Below are positions 53,401 to 63,253 of a stretch of 64,000 nt of DNA, piece by piece. Each line of letters begins with the position of its first letter. Position 1 is the first letter of the stretch. The stretch covers positions 744,001 through 808,000 of the forward strand of contig NZ_CP118733.1 of assembly GCF_032594915.1 (NCBI RefSeq). The letters are read 5' to 3'. The position numbers were made by a program, and so were the translations under genes. Source of the DNA: Streptococcus sp. 29896. Its GTDB lineage: Bacteria; Bacillota; Bacilli; Lactobacillales; Streptococcaceae. The notes beneath the pieces are model-generated. The model saw nothing but the letters and a program-made list of their open reading frames with translations. It did not search any database and was not told the origin of the DNA.

Positions 53401-55582
53401 TGATAACAAACCAACAACGATCACAACCGAAGACGGTACAACTTATGAGCTTGTTCCAGTCCTTACAAAAGGTTCTGAAACTGGTACAGTTGTAGAAGGT
53501 GAAACAGTTGTTACTTACGTTTACCGTAAGGTTGTTACTCCAACTCCAGATGTGAAGACAGGTTCTGTTGTTATCCGTTATGTTGAAGCTGGTAACGAAT
53601 CAAACGTTCTGAAAGACCCAGTTCTTGATGAGAACGCTGTTGCAACAGGTACTAAGTACGATACGACTGACGAAGGTGATAAGCCAACTGAAATCGTTAA
53701 AGACGGTGTACGTTATGTATTGGTTCCATCTAAGACAACTGCTGTAGATCCAAATGGTAATGTCGTTACTGAAACAGGTGAAGTTGCTGAAGGTACTACT
53801 GTCATTACTTACAAGTACCAGAAAGTTGCTAACTGGATCCCACAAATTCCTGCAACACCAGAGAATCCAACTCCAGTTAACCCAGTAATTCCTTATCCAT
53901 TCGATCCAACCAACCCAGATAAGCCAATCGATCCAACAACACCTTACCCAGACGGTGAAGTTCCATCAATCCCACATGTTCCAGGCTTCACACCAGTTGA
54001 TCCTAAGGACAATACACCATTGAAACCGGTAGATCCAAATGATCCAGGTAAGGGTTATGTGCCACCAACTCCAGACGAGTCAGGTATCGACACACCAATC
54101 CCTTACGTACAAAACGGTAACGTTGTGGTGAACTATGTAACAGAAGATGGCACAGTCATCAAGTCACCTGTAAATGATGAAACAGATGCACCAGCTGGTA
54201 AGTCTTATGATACAACCGACAACAAACCAACAGAGATTGTTACAGAAGACGGTTCACGTTATGTATTGATCCCATCTAAGACAGTTGGCTCTGAAACAGG
54301 TTCTGTTGAAGGCGGTAAGACAACAGAAATCACTTATGTGTATAAGAAGGTTGCGAACTGGATTCCAGAAATTCCGTCAACACCGGAAAATCCAACACCA
54401 GTTAACCCAGTTATCCCTTATCCGTTTGACCCAACAAATCCTGACAAGCCAATTGATCCAACAACACCAGGTACAAATGGTGAAGTTCCATCAATCCCAC
54501 ATGTTCCAGGTTACACACCAGTTGATCCTAAGGACAATACACCATTGAAACCGGTTGATCCAACAGATCCAAGCAAGGGTTATGTACCACCAACTCCAGA
54601 TGAAACTGGTAAAGATACACCAATTCCTTATGTTCAAAATGGTAACGTTGTTGTTAACTATGTGACTGAAGACGGTACAGTGATTAAGACACCTGTTCAA
54701 GACGAAACAAACGCTCCAGCAGGTAAGTCTTACGACACAACTGATAACAAGCCAAATACTATCACTACAGAGGATGGTACAACTTATGAGCTTGTTCGTG
54801 TTGATGGTTCAGAAACTGGTACTGTTGTAGGTGGTAAGACTACTGAAGTAACTTACGTTTACCGTAAAGTAGAAACTCCTGCTAAGAAAGTTGTAACAAA
54901 CCACGTTGACGAAAATGGTAACCCAATTGCACCGCAAGAAGAGGGTACAACACCTAACAAGTCAATCCCAGGATATGAGTTCACAGGTAAGACTGTAACA
55001 GATCCAGATGGTAACACAACTCACATCTACCGCAAGGTTGAAACACCTGCTAAGAAAGTTGTAACAAACCACGTTGACGAACAAGGCAATCCAATTGCAC
55101 CGCAAGAGGATGGAACAACACCGAATAAGTCAATTCCAGGTTATGTTTATACTGGTATCACAACAACCGATGAAAACGGTAATACAACCCATGTTTACCG
55201 TAAGGTTGTAACAAACCACGTTGACGAAAATGGTAACCCAATTGCACCGCAAGAAGAGGGTACAACACCGAATAAGTCAATCCCAGGTTATGAGTACACA
55301 GGTAAAACAATCACTCTTCCAAATGGAGATACGATTCATGTTTACCGTAAGATTCCTACGAATCCTACAAATCCTGTAACACCACAACCAGGAACTCCTG
55401 AGCCAGGCACACCAAACCCAGGAACTCCAAAACCTGCTCCAGGTGTACCAGGTTCATCACGTCAAACAGCACAATTGCCAAGCACTGGTGAAACAAGCAC
55501 AACAGCTGCTTCAACACTTGGATTGGGACTTCTTGCAGGAGCATTAGTTCTTGCTGGCAAACGTCGCCGTAAGGAAGATTAA
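47417..55582 (+). CDS. Giant YSIRK/LPXTG-anchored MucBP-repeat adhesin
   Basis: 2721 residues from ATG 47417 (an in-frame TTG at 47405 lies within the RBS). Signal peptide has the YSIRK-type motif FSIRKYHFGAASVLLGLSLA (residues 18-37), cleaved near VKA/EE (about 45). A Thr/Ala/Glu-rich segment and a helical region (about 208-295) lead to a beta-rich N-terminal domain (about 300-790) of no recognised family. About 16 MucBP-type repeats (about 990-2488), each near 78 residues with VVVNY, a DTTDNKPxTITTEDG core and VTYVYEEV, are followed by three repeats of NHVDENGNPIAPQEEGTTP, a Pro-rich wall-spanning tract and LPSTGE, hydrophobic stretch, KRRRKED. MucBP domains bind mucins or glycans, so adhesion is the likely role. 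Codon use is highly biased. Confidence 0.93.
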   Translation: MRKTNKKKFDWYGMRQHFSIRKYHFGAASVLLGLSLATGAQAVKAEEVTADSSAATTVQSSTSTEVVASSTGVAASTEAVTATETSTSTAAERTVEVSYIVQYVLADGSLVNATVASASVTTTDALASTDVTVNAAVPAGYELAADQAATVTQTVTENGENIITVTVAPVATETTEVAPTEAVAATETTTETPATTEVATVTPAVPTTVEEAKVVLEQVISEAQVLSNEASRLYATTQAGNEALKTAADATQLAVTEANAVLTDSLATLEQVNAQINAVRTNVEALAVEFRKFSPDGEVSVALFELAGTTAGLNNIGDGVGTLINSGTTATAPMTDANGASVESRVDTKYAPTEVAGYYTLNYLPVSYYDVIMGYQRYKPTGGTSTGGAYFRASIKSTNVADPILLELVAKDGTLLESHYMTPNVATDFTYFQATSGVNKPMTATIRTDVASDTVVGQIFIQFDDNTVATVSSPSQMPNTLISQPWEYTTYYKTTADSTNETLATYTIVGVPGNTVTPSGTREFGGYEYVNTTTESITVNQVAGAPYVERTRAHVNGTYHKTVATPVGDDGSIKLDLYFADPNSTATPDFQTTTEENFIKVLSTQTMGYTETNTTHMLASDLFDKYPIYFVDASTEAAVGTDKGPVPAKGTRLTSADQLDLNNLTSLTQYFQVTFKEDAAAGELSFVRIGVAAVGQTKTVRLEYNVKGDGTETNDQADGTTQRITTYKGTFISVSLENKPTIVTETTHWYRPVLQEAIIRYQVEGETTYLEESDTLTGNPGTDINYSTEDTINKYKKLGYELVSDNFTTDAGQDYDYDTTVKQEFLVVIKPRVVDVPKTVVPGDPVDPTDPNSPVWPATVENLETTQEVTRTVEYKYEDGTPVRVDASGNILPKDSTEGTPLVKTETVTFTRPAQVNLVTGEVTYGDWAADTTDTLSGNQIPAITDYTATRTTLEGVDAPMSETVIPKTVAATDADINEVVYYTPNPKYGDVVVNYVNTDGKVIATPVVDTNDALVGTDYSTADRVPEKIVEDATGDVYYYKEIKPEDAAKETGTVVEGTTEVTYVYEKAGDVVIKYVDVNGTELKAPVADTTDGKPGSDYNTAEGTEKPATITTADGKVYALVPAGDYPVGTVAADSNLASGATPTGTVEAGVTKEVTYVYQEVKSDVVVEYYDTEGNVIAKTVTDTNDASVGTVYNTDEDNRPETITAEDGTVYYYKEVKDTSAPTTGKVAETTTTVQYVYEKAGNVVVNYITEDGTVIKSPVKDETNAKPGTEYNTTDNKPTTITTEDGKTYELIPTATIGNETGNVEAGKTTEVTYVYKEVKGSVVVNYVTTDGTVLQAPVTDTPETSTGTPYDTTDVKPETITTADGKTYKLVPALTKGSETGDVVPGVTEVTYVYEEVKGDVVVNYVNTAGEVIAPQVVDTKTTSTGTAYDTTDNKPAKITTEDGTVYYYKEVDAKSATETGKVVEGTTAITYVYEQAGNVVVNYTLADGTVIKAPVNDETNAQPGTEYNTTDNKPETITTEDGKTYKLVPTATIGNETGNVEAGKTTEVTYIYEEVKGNVVVEYYNTAGEKIATDVEDTPASSTGTAYSTLDNKPETITAADGTVYYYKEVKADSAAETGDVVEGTTTVKYVYEPAGSVTVNYVTTDGTVIKSPVKDEENAEPGKTYSTEDNKPTTITTEDGKTYKLVPSATTGEENGTVTSGEDKQVTYVYEEVKGSVVVNYVTTDGTVIQAPVTDTPETSTGTPYDTTDVKPETITTADGKTYKLVPTLTKGSETGDVVPGVTEVTYVYEEVKGDVVVNYVNTAGEVIAPQVVDTKTTSTGTAYDTTDNKPAKITTEDGTVYYYKEVDAKSATETGKVVEGTTEITYVYEPAGSVTVNYVTTDGTVIKSPVKDEENAEPGKTYSTEDNKPTTITTEDGKTYKLVPSATTGDENGTVTSGEDKQVTYVYEEVKGSVVVNYIDTEGNVIKAPVTDTPSTSTGTAYDTTDNKPTTITTEDGTTYELVPVLTKGSETGTVVEGETVVTYVYRKVVTPTPDVKTGSVVIRYVEAGNESNVLKDPVLDENAVATGTKYDTTDEGDKPTEIVKDGVRYVLVPSKTTAVDPNGNVVTETGEVAEGTTVITYKYQKVANWIPQIPATPENPTPVNPVIPYPFDPTNPDKPIDPTTPYPDGEVPSIPHVPGFTPVDPKDNTPLKPVDPNDPGKGYVPPTPDESGIDTPIPYVQNGNVVVNYVTEDGTVIKSPVNDETDAPAGKSYDTTDNKPTEIVTEDGSRYVLIPSKTVGSETGSVEGGKTTEITYVYKKVANWIPEIPSTPENPTPVNPVIPYPFDPTNPDKPIDPTTPGTNGEVPSIPHVPGYTPVDPKDNTPLKPVDPTDPSKGYVPPTPDETGKDTPIPYVQNGNVVVNYVTEDGTVIKTPVQDETNAPAGKSYDTTDNKPNTITTEDGTTYELVRVDGSETGTVVGGKTTEVTYVYRKVETPAKKVVTNHVDENGNPIAPQEEGTTPNKSIPGYEFTGKTVTDPDGNTTHIYRKVETPAKKVVTNHVDEQGNPIAPQEDGTTPNKSIPGYVYTGITTTDENGNTTHVYRKVVTNHVDENGNPIAPQEEGTTPNKSIPGYEYTGKTITLPNGDTIHVYRKIPTNPTNPVTPQPGTPEPGTPNPGTPKPAPGVPGSSRQTAQLPSTGETSTTAASTLGLGLLAGALVLAGKRRRKED
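51653..51834 (+). repeat. 182-bp exact repeat, copy 1
   Basis: Identical base for base to 52844-53025, offset 1191 bp (397 codons, five repeat units). Lies within MucBP unit 6. Confidence 0.9.
52844..53025 (+). repeat. 182-bp exact repeat, copy 2
   Basis: Identical to 51653-51834; lies within MucBP unit 11. Confidence 0.9.
54881..55350 (+). repeat. Three C-terminal repeats of adhesin
   Basis: Copies begin near 54881, 55049 and 55206; each about 156-168 bp and encodes VVTNHVDExGNPIAPQE, IPGY and HxYRK motifs. Likely a wall-proximal stalk. Confidence 0.88.
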
Positions 55583-55591
55583 TCTTCTATC

Positions 55592-55622
55592 AAAGAAAAG
55601 GGAAATTCCCTTTTCTTTTTTT
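55592..55622 (+). terminator. Terminator of adhesin gene
   Basis: AAAGAAAAGGG pairs with CCCTTTTCTTT around a short loop, followed by T residues. Confidence 0.9.
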
Positions 55623-55638
55623 ATGCCTGGACAAGTTC

Positions 55639-55647
55639 TGATATAAT
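55639..55647 (+). promoter_or_regulatory. rexB extended -10 element
   Basis: TG-A-TATAAT, TATAAT at 55642-55647; followed by AGAAGAAA as at dnaE. Confidence 0.55.
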
Positions 55648-55677
55648 AGAAGAAAGATAATGTAAAGAGAGTAAGAT

Positions 55678-58600
55678 ATGAAATTAGTATATACAGGTAT
55701 TCGACAGAACCTGACAGCTTTATTGGTAGATGAGGCAAAAGGCTTTGCAGATAAGGGTTATCGGGTTTTCTACATAGCTCCTAACTCCCTGTCTTTCGAG
55801 AAGGAGCGGGCTGTTTTATCCCATCTGGAAGAGGGAGCATCGTTTGCAATTATGGTGACGCGTTTTGCCCAGCTGGCTCGTTATTTGGTTATTAATGATA
55901 GCGAGGAGAGGCACAGCATTGATGACCTGGGACTAGCCATGGTATTCTTTCGTGTCTTGTCACAGTTTCAAGAAGGGGAACTAAAGGTTTATGGTCGGCT
56001 GCAGAAGGATTTTGGCTTCGTTCAACAGCTGGTCACTTTATACAAAGAGTTGCAACGGGCAAATATGTCCATTTTAGACTTGGAGGCAATGGAATCTCCA
56101 GACAAGCAGGCAGACTTGGTAAAGATTTTCCTATCTGTGACTGAAATTTTGTCCAAAGAAGGGTATGAACACCAGACAAGGTTGGCACAGTTGATAGAAG
56201 TCATCGAGTCTGGACAATTGGACCAGCAGTTGAAAGACATGGTTTTGATTGTCGATGGTTTTTCACGTTTTTCCGCAGAAGAAGAAGCTTTTGTGGCAGC
56301 CTTAAACAGTCGAGTAGCAGAAATACTGATCGGCGCCTATGCCAGCAAGAAAGCTGTAAATGCGACCTATATTGAAGGCAATGTTTATCAAGCTAACGTT
56401 GACTTTTTGCGCCAGTTATCAGCCCAATTCCAGACAAAGATTTCATATATTGGTTTAGAACCTGAACTGGACAGTCTTGGTAAATTTTCAAAGAATATGG
56501 AGTCGATTTATGATTATAGCGGAACCTTACTTGAGTTGACTCCAGCAGACCAAGAAAAAATCCAGCTATGGGAAGTCGTCAACCAAAAAGAAGAAGTTGA
56601 GCAGGTTGCGACTGCAATTCGTCAGCAGGTGCATCAAGGGGCTCGCTATAAAGACATCTTGTTGCTCTTGGGTGATGTGGATAGCTACAAGTTGCAGATT
56701 GGTAAGATTTTTGACAAGTATGATATTCCTTACTATTTCGGCAAGGCAGAGGAGATGAGTCATCATCCCCTGGTCCATTTTGTGGAGTCCTTAGAACGCT
56801 TGCGCCGCTATCGTTTCCGAGCGGAAGACTTGCTCAATCTCCTCAAATCAGGCTTGTACGCCAGTTTTTCCCAAGATGAATTGGACTTGTTTGAGTCCTA
56901 CGTCCTTTTTGCTGATCTCAAGGGGCAGGCTGCTTTTTCGAGGGCTTTTTCGGTCAATGGCAGAGCGGACTATGATGCTGAAGTCATCAAGGAGAAGCGA
57001 CTTGTCTATGATTTGACTGTTTTGGAACCCCTGCGTTCCAAGGTGATGGAGCCTCTTCTTAGCTTGTTTAAGGTAGGGCCTCGATCAGGTGCCAGCTTGC
57101 TAGAAAAATTCACAGCATTTTTGGAGGCAATTGAGCTTCCTAAAAATATGGAAAAAATGTCTCGAAATTTGAGTGAAGTAGAGCAAGAAAAAGAAGAGCA
57201 GGTCTGGAAAAGTTTCTGTCAGGTGCTAGAGACCTTCCACCAACTCTTTGCCCAAGAAAAGTTGAGCTTGGATGATTTTTTAGCCCTTCTTCGAGCAGGC
57301 ATGCAGTCCAGTCACTATCGTACTGTTCCTGCAACGGTTGATGTGGTCAATGTCAAATCCTATGATTTGATCGAGCCACATACTGCAAAGTATGTTTATG
57401 CTATCGGAATGGGCCAGTCCAATTTTCCAAAAGTTGCTAAGAATACCAGTCTATTGACAGAAGAAGAGATGGAAAAAGTCAATCTTGTCTCGGCTAGTTC
57501 TTCACGTTTTGATTTGGTCAGTCGAGAGAATATCAAGAAGAACCATGCAGCCATGATGTCTCTGCTGAATGCTGCGACGGAACAGTTAGTTATTTCAACT
57601 CCTCAGATTTATAACGAAGGCGAAGATAGTCTCTCCCCTTATATTAAAATTCTCCAAAAAATGGGGCTGAAATCCGAAGAACGTGGTCGGATTAAAACAC
57701 TTAGTCCGCAAGACATCGGTCACTACAAGAGTCTCTTATCCCGTTTGATTGAGTCGGAAAGACCATCTCTTGATAACGAAGAATGGGAAGGGCAGACGGC
57801 CTTCTGGACAGTCTTGGTTCGCCATTTGAAGAAAAAATTGGAGTCGCAAGGCATTGAAATTCCGACCATTACTGGCGAAATTACTTCTAAACAGCTTGCA
57901 GCTGATACCTTGGCTGCTTTATATCCAGAGGATAAGCCGCTCAATCTTTCCGCATCCAGCTTGACCAATTTCTACAATAACCAATATCTTTACTTTGTCC
58001 GTAATGTTCTTCGCTTGCGGGAACAGGAATCCATCCATCCGACTGCCTTTCAGCATGGTTTGTTCTTGCATCGGATTTTTGAACGAGTGGTCATGGATCA
58101 ATCTGAGCTAGATTTTGATCAAAAAGTGGACAAGGCCATCCTGCGTACACGTGATGAGGCAGAATTTGCTATGTTTTATAACCAAGATGCGGATGCTCGC
58201 TATACGGAGGAGGTGCTGGATAAGATTGCTCGTTCCAGTGCAACTATTTTGCGGGATAATGATTTGGTTGAAATTGATGGTCAGGAAAAGAGTTTCCGTC
58301 AGGATAAGGCGCTGGTTTTTGACCTTCAAAATGGCAAGAGTGTGCATGTAAATGGTACAATTGACCGCTTGGATACCTTACAAATCAATCAGGCTGTTGG
58401 TGTTGTGGATTACAAGTCCAGCGACCAATCTTTTTCAGTTGGGGATTTTTACAATGGTCTAAAACCTCAGTTGGTGACCTACCTGGCAGCCTTACAAGAG
58501 CTGGATGAAACCAAGGATAAACCTGTTTTTGGAGCTATGTATTTGCATTTGCAGGATCCGATTATCAAATTAAAAGACACGAAGAATTTAGAACAGCTAG

Positions 58601-58944
58601 AAGGAGCTGCCAATACGAGCTTGGTTTACAAGGGGCTTTTCTTGAAGGAGGAAAGTCTGGGGCTCAATCATTTTTATCAGACTCGTAACCAACTCTACAC
58701 GGAAGAAGAGTTTGCGGTTTTATTGAACCACAACCAAGAACTCTACAAACAAGCTGCCAAGGACATCCTGGATGGTCGCTTTGCTATTAACCCTTATACC
58801 AAAGATGGGCGTTCGGTGGCAGGTGAGCAGCTGAAGGCAATCACTGGTTTTGAGGCGGATCGGCACATGGGCATGGCGCGGCGGTTGATCAAGGAGGCCA
58901 AGCGTCAAGATTGGATGGAACGAATGAAAGGAGGTCAGGACTAA
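55678..58944 (+). CDS. rexB: ATP-dependent exonuclease/helicase subunit RexB (AddB-like)
   Basis: 1088 residues. Partner of RexA in the Chi-recognising double-strand-break resection complex that replaces RecBCD in streptococci. The N-terminal helicase-like part lacks a Walker A lysine ([13 protein letters not shown]), so it is a structural or Chi-recognition domain rather than a motor. The C-terminal nuclease domain has HRIFERVV and [13 protein letters not shown] (Asp-Tyr-Lys motif). I see only an isolated Cys, so the four-Cys iron-sulfur staple of Bacillus AddB is absent, as expected for RexB. The stop TAA shares its last A with the rexA ATG. Confidence 0.95.
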   Translation: MKLVYTGIRQNLTALLVDEAKGFADKGYRVFYIAPNSLSFEKERAVLSHLEEGASFAIMVTRFAQLARYLVINDSEERHSIDDLGLAMVFFRVLSQFQEGELKVYGRLQKDFGFVQQLVTLYKELQRANMSILDLEAMESPDKQADLVKIFLSVTEILSKEGYEHQTRLAQLIEVIESGQLDQQLKDMVLIVDGFSRFSAEEEAFVAALNSRVAEILIGAYASKKAVNATYIEGNVYQANVDFLRQLSAQFQTKISYIGLEPELDSLGKFSKNMESIYDYSGTLLELTPADQEKIQLWEVVNQKEEVEQVATAIRQQVHQGARYKDILLLLGDVDSYKLQIGKIFDKYDIPYYFGKAEEMSHHPLVHFVESLERLRRYRFRAEDLLNLLKSGLYASFSQDELDLFESYVLFADLKGQAAFSRAFSVNGRADYDAEVIKEKRLVYDLTVLEPLRSKVMEPLLSLFKVGPRSGASLLEKFTAFLEAIELPKNMEKMSRNLSEVEQEKEEQVWKSFCQVLETFHQLFAQEKLSLDDFLALLRAGMQSSHYRTVPATVDVVNVKSYDLIEPHTAKYVYAIGMGQSNFPKVAKNTSLLTEEEMEKVNLVSASSSRFDLVSRENIKKNHAAMMSLLNAATEQLVISTPQIYNEGEDSLSPYIKILQKMGLKSEERGRIKTLSPQDIGHYKSLLSRLIESERPSLDNEEWEGQTAFWTVLVRHLKKKLESQGIEIPTITGEITSKQLAADTLAALYPEDKPLNLSASSLTNFYNNQYLYFVRNVLRLREQESIHPTAFQHGLFLHRIFERVVMDQSELDFDQKVDKAILRTRDEAEFAMFYNQDADARYTEEVLDKIARSSATILRDNDLVEIDGQEKSFRQDKALVFDLQNGKSVHVNGTIDRLDTLQINQAVGVVDYKSSDQSFSVGDFYNGLKPQLVTYLAALQELDETKDKPVFGAMYLHLQDPIIKLKDTKNLEQLEGAANTSLVYKGLFLKEESLGLNHFYQTRNQLYTEEEFAVLLNHNQELYKQAAKDILDGRFAINPYTKDGRSVAGEQLKAITGFEADRHMGMARRLIKEAKRQDWMERMKGGQD

Positions 58945-61900
58945 TGGCTTTTGAACAATTTTTAAGCGCGGAAGAAATCAAGGCTGTGCAGCTGGCGGAA
59001 GCCAATTCTGATAAGCAACAAAAACGCACACCTGAGCAGATTGAAGCCATCTACACGCACGGTCAGAATGTTCTGGTCTCTGCTTCGGCTGGGTCAGGAA
59101 AGACCTTTGTTATGGTTCAACGGATTTTGGATAAGTTGAAGCGTGGTGTGGGAATCGACCAGCTCTTTATCTCAACCTTTACAGTCAAAGCGGCTGGTGA
59201 ATTGAAGGAGCGGATTGAGAAAAATCTCAATGAAACCATTGCGGAGACGACCGATATGGAATTGCGTCGGCATTTGTCGGCCCAGTTGGCGGATTTGACC
59301 AAGGCGGATATTGGGACCATGGACTCCTTTACGCAGAAATTGGTCACAACCTACGGTTATAGCCTTGGTATTTCTCCACAGTTTCGGATTTTACAGGATG
59401 AGACAGAAAAAGCGAGTCTGAAAAAAGAGGTTTTTGACCAGCTCTTTGCAGATTATCTCGAAGAGGATGAAAATGGTACATTCCGCAAACTGGTTCGCAA
59501 TTTTTCGGGCAACCGCAAGGATAATAGTGGTTTTCGTCAGGTTGTCTATCAGGTGCATGATTTTAGCCAATCGACGAGCAGTCCAACTAAATGGCTGAAA
59601 GAGCAGGCTGTTCAAGCTGATTTGTATAGTCAAGAGCGTATAGAGCAGATCTTAGAGCAAGGCTTTAAGGAAAAAGTATTAGACAAGCTCTATCAAGCTA
59701 CAGATTTCTTCCGCTACCATGTGGAATGGGGCAGAAATGACTTTGGTTCCGCCAAGTATTTTGCCAATGTGGAAGAAGTCTTGGATTTGTTGACGGGTTT
59801 AGATAGTCTGGACCAGAAGGACTTGATGGAGCGGGTTGAAAGAATTCTTCTCATCAATGACCAGTCCAGAGGCAAGGGCTTGACCAATGCCAATCGACCA
59901 AAAGATGAGCATTTGATAGCCTTTAAAGAAGAATACAATGCTGGCAAGAGCCAGATTATCTCAGGACTTAGAGATTTGGGTCAGGAAGTTTATGAATTGA
60001 CCCTGCTGAAAGATTATCAGGCTCAAGCTTTGCCACTGCTTGTATTATTACGTGACTTTGTCTTGGATTTTTCGCAGGCTTATCTGGATGTCAAAATCAA
60101 GGAAGCAGCCTTTGAATTTGGCGATATTGGGCATTTCGCTATTCGTATTTTAGAAGAAAATGCGGACATTCGCCAGTTTTTCCAAGAAAAATACCACGAA
60201 GTCATGGTGGACGAGTACCAGGATAACAACCATAGCCAAGAGCGGATGTTGGACTTGCTGTCTAACGGGCATAATCGCTTTATGGTGGGTGACATTAAGC
60301 AGTCCATCTATCGATTCCGTCAGGCTGATCCGATGATTTTCCAAGAGAAATTTGAACTGTATCAGGCAAATCCTCAGGCTGGGAAATTGATTCTGCTCAA
60401 GGAAAACTTCCGTAGTCAGATTGAGGTCTTGGAGGCAACAAATGCTATTTTCACGCGCCTAATGGACCGTCAAGTAGGGGAAATCAAATATGACGACACC
60501 CACAGTCTAGTGGCTGGAAGTCCTGGCCAAAAAATTGCCCAGCCCAAGCATGAGATGGAATACTTGATTTACGACCAGCAGGAGAGCGCACATTCATCAG
60601 CGGATGCTGAGGAGGAAACTCCTCTGACTGCTGGTGAAATTGAAGTCGTTGCAAAAGAGATTATTCGTCTCCATAATGAAGAAGGCGCAGACTTCAAAGA
60701 CATCACTCTCTTGGTGCAAAAACGAACGCACAACGACCTCATTATGTCCATTTTTGAAAAACACGGGATTCCTATTGTGGCAGATGGCGGAGCAGCCTCC
60801 TATCTGCAATCTTTAGAAGTCATGATTATGCTGGATACCTTGCGGGTTATCAATAATCCACTCAATGACTATGCCTTGGTTGCACTGCTAAAATCGCCTA
60901 TGTTCCGATTCGATGAGGATGAACTGACACGGATTTCCTTGCAGGCTGGGACAGGTTTCTTTTACCAGAAAATGGAAATAGCCCAGCAAGCAAGTGGGCA
61001 ACATCCTGAACTGATGTCAGGAGAGTTGAAGAAGAAAATCAAGGATTTCTTATCTATTTTGGAAAACTGGCGTGCCTTTGCCAAACTGCATTCTATCTAT
61101 GACTTGATTTGGAAGATTTTCAATGAAAAATTCTACTATGACTATGTCGGTGCTCTTCCAAATGGCAGCAAGCGTCAGGCCAATCTATATGCACTAGGTC
61201 TGCGTGCCAACCAGTTTGAAAAAACTGGCTACAAGGGCTTGTCCCGCTTCATCGCCATGATTGACCGTGCCTTAGCAAATGATAAGGATTTGGCAGATGT
61301 ACAAGAGTTTCTACCGCAAAATGCTGTTCAGCTGATGACCATTCATAAGTCAAAAGGTTTGGAGTTCAAATATGTCTTCCTCATGAACATCGATAAGCGA
61401 TTCAACTTGGAAGACCATTACCAGTCCGTCATCATCAGCCGGAAAAATGGTCTAGGTATCCAATATTTAGCGGATATGAAAGATAAGGTAAATAGCCCAT
61501 TGCCTCAGGTGCGAGTCTTAATGAACACCCTCCCTTATCAAAATAATCTCCAAGAGCTAAAAATTGCTAATCTTTCGGAACAAATGCGGTTGCTTTATGT
61601 TGCACTAACGCGTGCAGAGAAGAAGCTGTATCTGGTTGGAAAGGGCAATGCTGACAAGTTAGCTGAAAAATACGATGGTAAAAAGGAAAATGGCGTACTA
61701 GCCCAATCAACTCGCGAAAGCATGGTGACCTTCCAAGACTGGATTCTAGCCATTGATGAGACCTTCTCAGGAGAAGACTTGCACTTCAAGAAAGTCTTTG
61801 TGACGGATGAGGATTTGACAGATGAGAAGATTGGTAAACTTATATTGAAGAATAAGCTAGAAGACGCCAGCCTTAAAGATATTCGTCAATCCGAAGATAT

Positions 61901-62591
61901 TGTGCAGGCCTTGGACCAGTTGTCTTCTGTCCAAGAGTTGAACGAACGCTATAAGGCTGCCATCGAATTACCAAGTTTACGCACTCCAAGTCAGATCAAA
62001 AAACTTTATGAACCAATCTTGGAACAAGAAGGCATGGAAGTTATGGAAAAATACCAGTCAAAACGGACCTTTGCCTTACCAGATTTTTCCAAGAAACCCA
62101 AAATAACTGGAGCTCAAGTCGGTTCAGCAGTCCATGAACTCATGCAACGCTTAGATCTGTCTTGGTTGGTGACAGAAGATACGGTAAGAGAAGCACTAGA
62201 AGCTGTTCATGCTGAGCAAGCGGTTAAAGACAAAATCAATGTTCAGATGATTTTAGATTTCTTTGATACAGACTTAGGAAGAGAAATTCTAGCCAATACG
62301 GACAAACTCCACCGAGAGGCTCCATTTGCAAGTTTGCAGACAGATCCTGTATCGCAGGAACAATTTGTCCTTCGTGGGATTATCGATGGCTACCTACTAT
62401 ATGAGGATCACATCGTTCTGTTTGACTATAAGACAGACCGGTATGATCAGCCGAGTCTTTTACGGGAACGCTATTACTCACAGATGCAACTCTATGCGGA
62501 GGCATTAAAAAAAGCCTACAAGATAGAGCGAGTTGACTGTCATTTGATTTTGTTGGGTGGAGAAACCATTCAAGTTGTTCATGTTTTTTAA
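58944..62591 (+). CDS. rexA: ATP-dependent helicase/nuclease subunit RexA (AddA)
   Basis: 1215 residues. ATG 58944 overlaps the rexB stop (TAATG) and follows AAGGAGG (58928-58934), so translation is coupled; an earlier in-frame ATG (58911) is inside rexB and has no role. UvrD-type motor: [60 protein letters not shown] and [12 protein letters not shown]-terminal nuclease motif [13 protein letters not shown] with upstream [11 protein letters not shown]. It drives unwinding and degrades DNA until Chi. Confidence 0.96.
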   Translation: MAFEQFLSAEEIKAVQLAEANSDKQQKRTPEQIEAIYTHGQNVLVSASAGSGKTFVMVQRILDKLKRGVGIDQLFISTFTVKAAGELKERIEKNLNETIAETTDMELRRHLSAQLADLTKADIGTMDSFTQKLVTTYGYSLGISPQFRILQDETEKASLKKEVFDQLFADYLEEDENGTFRKLVRNFSGNRKDNSGFRQVVYQVHDFSQSTSSPTKWLKEQAVQADLYSQERIEQILEQGFKEKVLDKLYQATDFFRYHVEWGRNDFGSAKYFANVEEVLDLLTGLDSLDQKDLMERVERILLINDQSRGKGLTNANRPKDEHLIAFKEEYNAGKSQIISGLRDLGQEVYELTLLKDYQAQALPLLVLLRDFVLDFSQAYLDVKIKEAAFEFGDIGHFAIRILEENADIRQFFQEKYHEVMVDEYQDNNHSQERMLDLLSNGHNRFMVGDIKQSIYRFRQADPMIFQEKFELYQANPQAGKLILLKENFRSQIEVLEATNAIFTRLMDRQVGEIKYDDTHSLVAGSPGQKIAQPKHEMEYLIYDQQESAHSSADAEEETPLTAGEIEVVAKEIIRLHNEEGADFKDITLLVQKRTHNDLIMSIFEKHGIPIVADGGAASYLQSLEVMIMLDTLRVINNPLNDYALVALLKSPMFRFDEDELTRISLQAGTGFFYQKMEIAQQASGQHPELMSGELKKKIKDFLSILENWRAFAKLHSIYDLIWKIFNEKFYYDYVGALPNGSKRQANLYALGLRANQFEKTGYKGLSRFIAMIDRALANDKDLADVQEFLPQNAVQLMTIHKSKGLEFKYVFLMNIDKRFNLEDHYQSVIISRKNGLGIQYLADMKDKVNSPLPQVRVLMNTLPYQNNLQELKIANLSEQMRLLYVALTRAEKKLYLVGKGNADKLAEKYDGKKENGVLAQSTRESMVTFQDWILAIDETFSGEDLHFKKVFVTDEDLTDEKIGKLILKNKLEDASLKDIRQSEDIVQALDQLSSVQELNERYKAAIELPSLRTPSQIKKLYEPILEQEGMEVMEKYQSKRTFALPDFSKKPKITGAQVGSAVHELMQRLDLSWLVTEDTVREALEAVHAEQAVKDKINVQMILDFFDTDLGREILANTDKLHREAPFASLQTDPVSQEQFVLRGIIDGYLLYEDHIVLFDYKTDRYDQPSLLRERYYSQMQLYAEALKKAYKIERVDCHLILLGGETIQVVHVF

Positions 62592-62602
62592 AGGGGGAAA
62601 AG

Positions 62603-63016
62603 ATGGAACGGACATTTTTTATCATAAAGCCTGATGCAGTTGCGCGTGGCTTAGTTGGTCAGGTGATTGAACGAATCGAGAGACGTGGCTTCAACCTAGA
62701 AGCCCTTAGCATGATGACTGCCAGTCCAGAGTTGATTGCGCAGCATTACGAGCATTTGGCAGACAAGCCATTCTTTCTGCTTTTGGTTCAGTATATGACA
62801 AGTGGACCTGTGATTGCAGGAATTCTAACTGGACCAGAGGTTATCAAATCTTGGCGAGATATGATGGGGGCAACCAATCCCCTTCAAGCCTTGCCAGGAA
62901 CTATTCGTGGAGATTTTGCGACAGCACCGGTTGATGGCATTGTTGCCAATGTCGTTCACGGCTCCGATAGTGCAGAAGCAGCCGAACGTGAGATTGGTCT
63001 TTGGTTGGGGAAATAG
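62603..63016 (+). CDS. ndk: Nucleoside diphosphate kinase
   Basis: 137 residues; AAAGGGGGAAAAG precedes the ATG, 11 nt after rexA. It transfers the gamma phosphate from ATP to NDPs. Start [19 protein letters not shown], and catalytic His in [19 protein letters not shown]. Length is standard. Probably cotranscribed with rexBA, since no terminator intervenes. Confidence 0.96.
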   Translation: MERTFFIIKPDAVARGLVGQVIERIERRGFNLEALSMMTASPELIAQHYEHLADKPFFLLLVQYMTSGPVIAGILTGPEVIKSWRDMMGATNPLQALPGTIRGDFATAPVDGIVANVVHGSDSAEAAEREIGLWLGK

Positions 63017-63068
63017 CAGAGCAGTTCAACAACAGCAATCCTACTCAAAGTTTGTGTCAACATCTCAG

Positions 63069-63190
63069 CGCAGTGGTTGATTGGCAGATTTGTTCGTGTT
63101 TTACACTCCAAATCTGTCCTAATCAACTATGCGGGGGTGGGAAGACGAACTCTTCTATGAATGCAGGAGTTCTTTCCCACTCCCGTTTTT
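63069..63190 (+). repeat. Intergenic double-hairpin repeat with terminator
   Basis: Hairpin 1: CGCAGTGGTTGATT (63069-63082) pairs imperfectly with AATCAACTATGCG (63121-63133), and inner CAGATTTG (63085-63092) pairs with CAAATCTG (63109-63116). Hairpin 2 (63133-63184): GGGGGTGGGAA and GAACTC pair with GAGTTC and TTTCCCACTCCC, followed by GTTTTT, an intrinsic terminator for rexBA-ndk. The CACTGCG/GGGGGTGGGA combination resembles a dispersed S. suis intergenic repeat known to me from memory. Confidence 0.65.
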
Positions 63191-63214
63191 CTTATGGCAA
63201 GTTCTTGGTATTTC

Positions 63215-63223
63215 TGATATAAT
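63215..63223 (+). promoter_or_regulatory. lepA extended -10 element
   Basis: TG-A-TATAAT, TATAAT at 63218-63223, 30 nt before the lepA start. Confidence 0.6.
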
Positions 63224-63253
63224 AAAGAGTAATACCCTTGTAGAGGAAGAAAC

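Larger units (their letters stand above)
50385..54880 (+). repeat. MucBP repeat array (about 16 units)
   Basis: In-frame repeats of about 230-240 bp. Two classes occur: one with DGKTYKLVP in the second half, one with DGTVYYYKEV. Units 14 and 15 carry Pro-rich insertions of about 95 residues beginning with NWIPxIP and ending with DTPIPYVQN. Units 5-6 and 10-11 are near copies, as are units 9 and 12, showing recent block duplication. Confidence 0.88.

Noticed and set aside
47485..54700. Cys-rich or Ser-rich open frames on the minus strand opposite the adhesin gene
   Set aside because: They mirror the Thr/Val/Glu-rich repeats of the plus-strand gene, lack RBS and promoters, and recur with the repeat units.
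50385..55350. Regular repeats that might suggest a CRISPR array
   Set aside because: The repeats are long, in frame, diverged and have no unique spacers; they encode protein domains. No CRISPR array or cas gene was seen in the window.
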